From IMG/VR virus record IMGVR_UViG_3300032116_015796, positions 1 to 64,000 of that record: a DNA stretch of 64,000 nucleotides; one strand, given 5' to 3'. The number at the start of each line of letters is the position of its first letter. The stretch's first letter is position 1. The translations under genes and the position numbers were made by a program. Positions 58,449-64,000 of this stretch are shown piece by piece. The notes below the pieces were generated by a model. That model worked only from the letters and a program-made list of their open reading frames with translations. It was not told the DNA's origin and did no database searches. This DNA is from a virus.

Positions 58449-60215
58449 TTACCTACCACCAAATAGCCACCCATATTTCATATATTCTTCTTTTCCAATG
58501 TTACCATTACTAAATTGACTTTTTCTTTCATTATAGTGAGGAATAACAGGATTGAACGATATTGAATTAGCGACATTTTCATTATTGTTTACTGACCAAG
58601 AATCAATCATAGCCTTTGTTTGTTGAGTAACTTTTGTTAGGTTACTAAATGATGATTCAGCAACATAAGTGGCCATAGATATCGCCATAATTAAGTCATC
58701 ATGATGACCTTTTTGGTGGTCGGGTCTACCATTTATATAAACAAACGTGTTCATTTCATTATATAAACGTGTACTGTAAATTCTAAATTCATGTCTCATA
58801 GCTTCCTCAAAAGAAGCAATTATTTGAACCCTTTTGTTATTGAAGTTGATACCAGGAATTTTCTCATTTGCTTTAGGGTCATACTTCCACTTGTTTCCAA
58901 TTTCAATACCATCTACGTATAAATTTTTGTAACCCATTTCTTGGAGTTTTCTTGCAGTAGAAACACCCATACCACCCGTGATATCAATCACAATATAACA
59001 AGAATACATATTAGCCCATTTATAACAAATCTCTGCCATAGTATCAGGAGGAAGTTTTCCAACATATTCTGCAACCTGTTCTCTTGTGTCAAAATCAATT
59101 ATTTGGAATGAACTAAAGTCTTCAGAGTCACCTCTCGATACATCGACACCCATTACATATTTGTGACCTACAACAGGTTCTTTCCATATCCAAAGAGCGT
59201 TACCCATCATTTTGTTTTCAGGGTCTTTAATCATATTTTCTCTAACTTTTTGCATCAAGTTGGAATCAAATACATTATCTCCTGAACCTAAGAAATTACA
59301 TTCTAATTCCTGAGAAACCTTTCTCTTATCATATTTTAGTTTTTTAACCATGCTTTCAAACCAATAGGAACATGGTTTGTACCCATCATCCATTAAACTT
59401 TGTAGTTCTTGATAATCTCTTTCAGGAAATGGTATTGATTGCCAACTAAGAATATCAGATTCTGTATATTCTTCTTTGTTTAGTAGGTAATGAATAATAT
59501 CTTTTGTTTTAACTAAATATAAATCTTTGGTGTACCTTGGGTCTCTAAACCAATACATCTCAGAAATTTTGAAGTCATTCATGTTTCTTAATGCTTGGTC
59601 GTAAATTTCATAATAAATTGGGTCGTATCCATTTGGAGTTGAGACAACGATAACCTTACCACCTGTAGAGAGTGAAGCCATACAAGCCGCCCAAAAATCA
59701 CTATCTGCTTCAATAAACGCCGCCTCGTCAAAAATAAGTACTGTCGGGGTAAATCCACGTAAAGCATCTTTTGATGTTGCGACCGCTTTAACCTCACAAC
59801 CATTTGTTAATTTATAATGTTTTTGAGAATTTTTTTCAGGTGCAAAATCTATATTCACCCAAGACGGCCATTGACCAACAAATGCTCTAATTTTGTTTGC
59901 CATCTCTAAAGATGTATCAAGTTTGTTAGCGATAATTAGAATTTTTTCAGGTTTTTCTTTTTTCGCAAAGGCTAATTTTTTTGAAACCCAAGCGGCGGTT
60001 ACTGTGGATACTCCCGCTTGACGATATTTTAATGCAATATTTTCATTGTATTCTTCATAATCTTGTAATAAAGATATTTGGTCAGGAAATAACTCTAAAG
60101 GGACATATTTTGATACTGTATTATCGTAAGTCTGTAAATACGTTTTAAGCGCGTATGGAGTATCTCTCATACATTTTACGTATTCCATAATTACTTGTTC
60201 TTTTGTTAAACTCAT
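58449..60215 (-). CDS. Terminase large subunit, T4 gp17-like
   Basis: 588 residues. ATPase: Q-motif/Walker A-like 'NIALKYRQAGVSTVTAAWVS', 'ILIIANKLDTSLEMANKIRA', 'ALRGFTPTVLIFDEAAFIEA' (Walker B with catalytic Glu), and coupling motif 'GGKVIVVSTPNG'. Nuclease: 'YVMGVDVSRGDSEDFSSFQI' (Asp 1), 'YIVIDITGGMGVSTARKLQE' (Asp 2) and 'HQKGHHDDLIMAISMATY' (Asp 3). Packages DNA into proheads and cuts concatemers, docking on the portal. Has its own TATTTAT motif. Confidence 0.95.
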   Translation of the reverse strand: MSLTKEQVIMEYVKCMRDTPYALKTYLQTYDNTVSKYVPLELFPDQISLLQDYEEYNENIALKYRQAGVSTVTAAWVSKKLAFAKKEKPEKILIIANKLDTSLEMANKIRAFVGQWPSWVNIDFAPEKNSQKHYKLTNGCEVKAVATSKDALRGFTPTVLIFDEAAFIEADSDFWAACMASLSTGGKVIVVSTPNGYDPIYYEIYDQALRNMNDFKISEMYWFRDPRYTKDLYLVKTKDIIHYLLNKEEYTESDILSWQSIPFPERDYQELQSLMDDGYKPCSYWFESMVKKLKYDKRKVSQELECNFLGSGDNVFDSNLMQKVRENMIKDPENKMMGNALWIWKEPVVGHKYVMGVDVSRGDSEDFSSFQIIDFDTREQVAEYVGKLPPDTMAEICYKWANMYSCYIVIDITGGMGVSTARKLQEMGYKNLYVDGIEIGNKWKYDPKANEKIPGINFNNKRVQIIASFEEAMRHEFRIYSTRLYNEMNTFVYINGRPDHQKGHHDDLIMAISMATYVAESSFSNLTKVTQQTKAMIDSWSVNNNENVANSISFNPVIPHYNERKSQFSNGNIGKEEYMKYGWLFGGR

Positions 60216-60222
60216 AAAATCA

Positions 60223-60236
60223 CTTTATTATAAATA
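60223..60236 (-). promoter_or_regulatory. Candidate late promoter motif TATTTATnnATAAA
   Basis: Minus strand TATTTATAATAAAG preceded by A; core ends 14 nt before the terminase ATG at 60215 and lies just after a terminator hairpin, so a fresh promoter is expected. Confidence 0.5.
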
Positions 60237-60239
60237 TCA

Positions 60240-60269
60240 AAACCCTCATTTAATACTAAATGAGGGTTT
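60240..60269 (-). terminator. Intrinsic terminator-like hairpin
   Basis: Thirteen-bp perfect stem AAACCCTCATTTA/TAAATGAGGGTTT with a four-base loop, 19 nt after the stop of the 60289-61611 gene. The T-run on the minus strand is short, so strength is uncertain. Confidence 0.7.
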
Positions 60270-60288
60270 CAAAGTGTGTAGGTTTGAT

Positions 60289-61611
60289 TTAGAATAAACC
60301 TGATATGTCTATATCATCTAAATCGTCATCATCATATTGTTTCATTGAATCTTCATAATCTTTTTTCTTCAAGTCAGACACGATTTCATCAACCATTCTT
60401 TGTATAAATTGAGTTCCTTTAGGGTCGTCTTTTAGAATTAACTTTGCAATTCTCATGAATTCTTTAGCGTCCAATCTTGAGAATCTCATAAACAAATAAT
60501 GTTGGATGTGTTTTTTATCTTCATCAAACAGTTCAATAGGATAAGTTTTTGTAAATTTTTCCCAAAAGATAGGTCCTAATCTTGAATCCCATATCTCGGC
60601 AGGTAATGTATCTTCCGCAGCTAAAACCATTTCAGCTTGTCTTGGGTCATCAGGTAAACCGTGTGTACCGAATATCTCATAGACACCTTTTACTAATTCG
60701 TGAACAAGTAATGGGAATGTTCCTGCTCTCGCCTTAACTGTCGGTGGGTCGGTTTGGTCATCAATTTCTGATTGTCCCATTTGTCCTCCTCCTGAACCTG
60801 CCATGGATTCCATATCAGGATATACCCAATACAAGTGTTCCATTAACGATTGTGTTACACCATATAAATTAAGTAGTCTTGGGTCTAATCTATTTAATTC
60901 CTGACCTACCAAAACATACATGTGACCTCCTTTGAACGCGGCGCCTTGAATTAATGAGTTTAAAAATCTTCTTTTTGCTCTCTCAAGGTTAAATTGTTCA
61001 AATGCGTCTGCAAATTCTTCTAAATCTTCTTTGTGTTTAAATGCTTCTTCAACATCCTCTTCATCAGGTTCTTGACCTTGAGTTTGCATTCCCTCCGCAG
61101 CTCCCATAGGACCGAAAACAAGTTTCGCGTCAAATTGTAAAGAACCTTCGGGAATACCTAATTCTTTTTTAACTAAGTCAACCGCCAAGTTTTCTAAATA
61201 TTCTTTGTTTTGTCTTTCAATCGATGAGATTTGTTGTAAACCTCCCATTGCCATTCCCATTAATCTCATTAATGGATTAGGACCTTGTATCGCTCCTGTA
61301 TCACCTAAATAACGTCTAACTTTTTCTACTGAATCCTTAAATCTTTTAGAAGCAATTAATTCAATAAAATCTCTATCCCCTTCAGGAATTGCAGGATGCT
61401 GATGGTATGGGGTTTGTTTCGAAGTGATTTTTCTTTCGATTCCAGGTTCCATTCTTTCAGGTCCTTCGTAATCTATCGGAGCTTCTTTTAATATTTTTTT
61501 AGTTTCATTTAATAATGAACGTTCTTTTTTTGTCAAACCCTCTGAAACTAATTTTTTTTCCAAATTAGATTTGGTTTTAAGTACTTTTTCCATTTTCGCG
61601 TTTAAACTCAT
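60289..61611 (-). CDS. Putative capsid-associated structural protein
   Basis: 440 residues, not recognised. N-terminal helical region ending 'LLNETKKILKEAPIDYEGPE' with L-K-E43 then A44 (possible gp21-type site). Helical middle with 'MRLMGMAMGGLQQISSIERQ' and 'FNLERAKRRFLNSLIQGAAF', 'LNRLDPRLLNLYGVTQSLME', 'FPLLVHELVKGVYEIFGTHG' and an acidic C-terminus 'KQYDDDDLDDIDISGLF'. Directly upstream of terminase. An acidic tail of this type could contact packaging or portal proteins (inference). Confidence 0.7.
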   Translation of the reverse strand: MSLNAKMEKVLKTKSNLEKKLVSEGLTKKERSLLNETKKILKEAPIDYEGPERMEPGIERKITSKQTPYHQHPAIPEGDRDFIELIASKRFKDSVEKVRRYLGDTGAIQGPNPLMRLMGMAMGGLQQISSIERQNKEYLENLAVDLVKKELGIPEGSLQFDAKLVFGPMGAAEGMQTQGQEPDEEDVEEAFKHKEDLEEFADAFEQFNLERAKRRFLNSLIQGAAFKGGHMYVLVGQELNRLDPRLLNLYGVTQSLMEHLYWVYPDMESMAGSGGGQMGQSEIDDQTDPPTVKARAGTFPLLVHELVKGVYEIFGTHGLPDDPRQAEMVLAAEDTLPAEIWDSRLGPIFWEKFTKTYPIELFDEDKKHIQHYLFMRFSRLDAKEFMRIAKLILKDDPKGTQFIQRMVDEIVSDLKKKDYEDSMKQYDDDDLDDIDISGLF

Positions 61612-61613
61612 TT

Positions 61614-62654
61614 TTACTTTAAATTAATTCCGATTGATTTAAATGACAACCAATTAGGTAATTCTTCTTTACCCGCCTTTGGTGCTGGTTTAGGACCTGG
61701 CTTTGGTCTATAAGGGGTATCAGGAGTTGTCGGTTTTGTTGGTGTTTTTGGTTTTGGTGGTGCAATTGTTGGTGACCCTTGTTCGTTAGTCTCTTCTTTA
61801 TTTGCTTTAGGATTTGGTTTAGGTCCTGGTTTTGGTTTATAAGGATTGTCACGTTCTCTTTCCTTAGTTCTTTCCTTTTCCTTGGTTCTTTCCTTTTCTT
61901 TAGTCCCTTGTTCAGAAACCAAAGATAAAAATTCTTTTTTAGACATTTTTGGTGTCAGATGTTTTTCCAATATATTCATAATTCCTTTTTCTAAGTTACT
62001 TTCAAATTTTAAACTTGGACTAATGTCAGCAATTTTATTTTGCATATTTTTGTTAAACGCATTTCCAACCATATCCATATAGTTTTCGTTAGTTTCTTTT
62101 TTCTTTTTGTATTTTACTGTTTTCTCAGGGTGTAACTTTTCAGGTAATTTCTGAAACTGTTTTTTAGATGTCTTATCTGAAAACTCTTTAGCTTTTTTAC
62201 ACCATTCTTCTTTTTGTTTACCTTTACTTTTATCACATTTTGCCCAAAAATATTTTTGTTGAGCTTTAGACGCAAATTTTTCGGTTAATTCCATATTAGA
62301 TAACGCTAACGCCATTTCGTCATCACCTTTAGCACCTAATGATAGTGCAATATCATCATTTTCCAAATCGTCAGTTTCTTGAACGACCCTCATTCCACCA
62401 TCAGGTAAAGGTTGTAATTGACCCCCTTGTGGAATATTTATTGATTGTCCTTTACTCTTCATTGTGCTAACCTCTCCTGATGTATAATCAGTATAAGTTT
62501 TGGTCTCAGTTTTGGTGGTGGCTTCTTTAAGTTCTTTTTTAGACTCAACAAGTTTTCTGTATAAAACATTCACTTGTGATTCGTTTAATTCACCAAGAAG
62601 ATTACCACTAAAACCATGGTTTAACAAATGTAACAATTTATCGTTAGTTTTCAT
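61614..62654 (-). CDS. Putative capsid-targeted protein with repetitive basic/Pro tail
   Basis: 346 residues from the ATG at 62654 (MKTNDKLLHLLNHGFSGNLL), overlapping the upstream gene by 11 nt; a start 18 nt upstream is less likely. N-terminal helix then 'VESKKELKEATTKTETKTYT' with L-K-E44 then A45. 'EKFASKAQQKYFWAKCDKSK' plus 'WCKKAKEFSDKTSKKQFQKL' is a motif repeated in many phage structural proteins. The C-terminal third has K-E-K-E-R-T repeats and two copies of PY[KR]PKPGPKP, so it is disordered and basic, likely touching DNA. Confidence 0.68.
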   Translation of the reverse strand: MKTNDKLLHLLNHGFSGNLLGELNESQVNVLYRKLVESKKELKEATTKTETKTYTDYTSGEVSTMKSKGQSINIPQGGQLQPLPDGGMRVVQETDDLENDDIALSLGAKGDDEMALALSNMELTEKFASKAQQKYFWAKCDKSKGKQKEEWCKKAKEFSDKTSKKQFQKLPEKLHPEKTVKYKKKKETNENYMDMVGNAFNKNMQNKIADISPSLKFESNLEKGIMNILEKHLTPKMSKKEFLSLVSEQGTKEKERTKEKERTKERERDNPYKPKPGPKPNPKANKEETNEQGSPTIAPPKPKTPTKPTTPDTPYRPKPGPKPAPKAGKEELPNWLSFKSIGINLK

Positions 62655-63054
62655 AAACAACTTTCTTTTCAAATTCTAAAACGATGTCTCGTTCATATAA
62701 TTTATCTTTTACGGAAGATTCGGTTTCCCCAAATCTGAATACCAATCTTTTATTTAATTCAAAATTAACCTCATCAGATTCATTTTCCCAAGCCAATGCA
62801 ATAACTCCGTCAACCGCATCGACCATTGATAACCAATCGGATTTTTGAATCACTGAAAAATTAATTATATCGTGTTTCAATACTCCGACTTTTTTTATGT
62901 GTTCTAAATCAGGTGGTAAAGGATAACCATTTGCGGGTTTTGATTCCCAAGATTCCCCCCATATGTCCTCTATACTATCTGAGAAAATAAATTCGTAAAT
63001 ATTATCTCCTTTATAGTTCGGTCCTAATTCATTCACATAAATTAAAAAACTCAT
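62644..63054 (-). CDS. Hypothetical head-region protein
   Basis: 136 residues, no recognised domain. Mixed alpha/beta with 'MSFLIYVNELGPNYKGDNIY', 'EDIWGESWESKPANGYPLPP', 'VIQKSDWLSMVDAVDGVIAL' and 'VNFELNKRLVFRFGETESSV'. Overlaps the upstream gene by 4 nt and the downstream gene by 11 nt. Compact and well ordered in appearance; position beside terminase-linked genes suggests an assembly role. Confidence 0.7.
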   Translation of the reverse strand: MSFLIYVNELGPNYKGDNIYEFIFSDSIEDIWGESWESKPANGYPLPPDLEHIKKVGVLKHDIINFSVIQKSDWLSMVDAVDGVIALAWENESDEVNFELNKRLVFRFGETESSVKDKLYERDIVLEFEKKVVYEN

Positions 63055-64000
63055 ATAATACTACCTTTTGGTGTTACTTTAAGAGTTTTATTCTGTACTT
63101 CAAAAACTAAACATTTGTTATTTTTATTTTTTCCAACAAGTTTTGCGTTAGGGTATTTTTTTACCAACTTTGCTGAAGCAACTTCTTGGGAAATACTTTC
63201 TGACAAACTTTTAATTCTTTGCCTTGTCTTATTAGTTTTTTCAGTTTCAATATTTTTTTCTTTTTTCTTTTCTTCCAACATCAATCTTTCTTTTTCATCA
63301 ATTTTGAAATACTTAGTTAATACTTTTTCTACCTTAGACTCACCGAATAAACCTTCAATCATCTCTTCCATTCTACTAGCTTCTTCGTCTTTAATACCGC
63401 GGTGTTTAAGTTTAGAAGTTGCTCTACTTCCACCTGGTTTTCTATGTCTTGGGTAGTCGTCCTCCATATCGTCTTCTTCAGTGAAAAAACTTGCAACTAA
63501 ATTTTCCTTTTCTTTTTCACTCATGAAATCATCTTCTTCCGCCATTTCACCTTCAGGTTGTGGAGGTTCAGGAGCTTCCATACCCATTTCTTCTTCTCCA
63601 CCTTCAATTCCCATTTCTTCTTCTCCACCTTCGAATTTAGACATAATTTCATCTCTATCTTCTTCATCTAACGAGTTCAAATCTAAAGCCGATAATACTG
63701 AATTAATAACGTACTTTATATCCTTAGATGTCATTTCATTTTCTTCGTTAGATAAAAATGTTCTAATTTTTTGACCTAATTTACCTGTTAGTTTTTGGAT
63801 AGTTTTAAACGTAACCTCTTCTTCATCGTCTTCCATGTCTTGAGTATCGACTTCATCTTCCATTCCCATGTCATCTTCCATTCCCATATCATCAGTAGGA
63901 GCGGGTGCAGGAGCAGGTGCAGGTGCGGGAGCAGGAGCGGGTGCGGGAGTAGGTGCAGCTGGGGCTGGCATCTGTTCGTTAGTTTCGTGTTTTAAAAAGT
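63051..64000 (-). CDS. Acidic/Pro-Ala-rich head-region protein, 5' end outside window
   Basis: At least 316 codons. The frame stays open from an internal ATG at 63971 to the right edge (upstream codons read FLKHETNEQ), so the true start is probably beyond 64000. Features: a PAPAPAPAP stretch, an acidic part 'DMGMEDDMGMEDEVDTQDME', a helical segment 'LGQKIRTFLSNEENEMTSKD', another acidic part, 'RHRKPGGSRATSKLKHRGIK' and a basic C-terminus 'LVKKYPNAKLVGKNKNNKCL' ending in a small beta unit. Looks like a scaffold or core-type protein. Overlaps the downstream gene by 4 nt. Confidence 0.72.
   Translation of the reverse strand, partial: FLKHETNEQMPAPAAPTPAPAPAPAPAPAPAPAPTDDMGMEDDMGMEDEVDTQDMEDDEEEVTFKTIQKLTGKLGQKIRTFLSNEENEMTSKDIKYVINSVLSALDLNSLDEEDRDEIMSKFEGGEEEMGIEGGEEEMGMEAPEPPQPEGEMAEEDDFMSEKEKENLVASFFTEEDDMEDDYPRHRKPGGSRATSKLKHRGIKDEEASRMEEMIEGLFGESKVEKVLTKYFKIDEKERLMLEEKKKEKNIETEKTNKTRQRIKSLSESISQEVASAKLVKKYPNAKLVGKNKNNKCLVFEVQNKTLKVTPKGSII

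Noticed and set aside
1-64000. tRNA genes, insertion sequences, CRISPR arrays, attachment sites
   Set aside because: None recognised by eye; intergenic gaps are short and mostly filled by promoters and terminators. A covariance-model scan for tRNAs was not possible here.

Overview
This window is part of the genome of a large, AT-rich tailed phage (Caudoviricetes) with a T4-type head. It most likely infects a member of the Bacteroidota, probably a flavobacterium-like host. The T4-type assignment rests on recognisable homologues of the terminase large subunit (gp17), portal (gp20), prohead protease (gp21), an acidic scaffold-like protein (gp22), major capsid protein (gp23), a gp5-like baseplate OB-fold protein and a gp55-like late sigma factor. 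The Bacteroidota assignment rests on four things: a near-perfect TTTG-N20-TAnnTTTG promoter in front of a phage bS21 gene, a secreted protein with the domain style of type IX secretion cargo, a DUF4494-like small protein, and start codons with A-rich leaders and no Shine-Dalgarno sequence.

Layout. (1) 1-14188, minus strand: virion adhesin/tail genes with Thr/Pro-rich linkers. These are a nonapeptide-repeat solenoid running off the left edge, a PT-linker protein, a BspA-like 25-residue repeat adhesin with a PKD-like domain, and a 1036-residue protein ending in a complete papain-like domain. Four glycosyltransferase genes and a methyltransferase gene sit among them in the same orientation. (2) 14239-16829, plus: five small genes, including a stand-alone WYL-like protein, ending at a clear terminator. 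(3) 16928-32776, plus: a long, tightly overlapping operon of at least eight glycosyltransferases with sugar-modifying enzymes (DegT-like, two PglD/NeuD-like acyltransferases, WbqC, a BKACE-family enzyme, FkbM and other methyltransferases, a cytidylyltransferase). dUTPase, a DnaQ-like exonuclease and PhoH are embedded in it. (4) 32776-44466, plus: gp55-like sigma factor, then baseplate/tail proteins, including twin Cys-rich proteins, one of which carries an inserted beta-propeller. (5) 44490-49275: mixed-strand accessory region with an HNH remnant, an intact HNH nuclease, a host-like secreted protein and small proteins that look capsid-targeted. (6) 49381-64000, minus: head morphogenesis block (MCP, scaffold, protease, portal, terminase and several acidic proteins), with bS21 inserted on the plus strand and a lectin-like adhesin inserted between terminase and portal.

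Three systems stand out. First, a probable phage-encoded protein glycosylation system: eukaryote-like GT60 and PLOD-type glycosyltransferases lie in the same gene string as virion proteins with mucin-like poly-Thr and Pro-Thr linkers. Second, a coding-strand motif RTATTTATnnATAAA recurs a short distance before starts of structural genes and is a candidate late promoter for the gp55-like sigma factor. Third, many otherwise unrelated proteins share a short amphipathic N-terminus ending in [I/L]-x-E followed by A or S. This resembles the T4 capsid-targeting sequence and gp21 cleavage site and suggests a set of packaged, processed internal proteins. No tRNA genes, CRISPR arrays or insertion sequences were recognised, and no intergenic gap exceeds about 200 bases.
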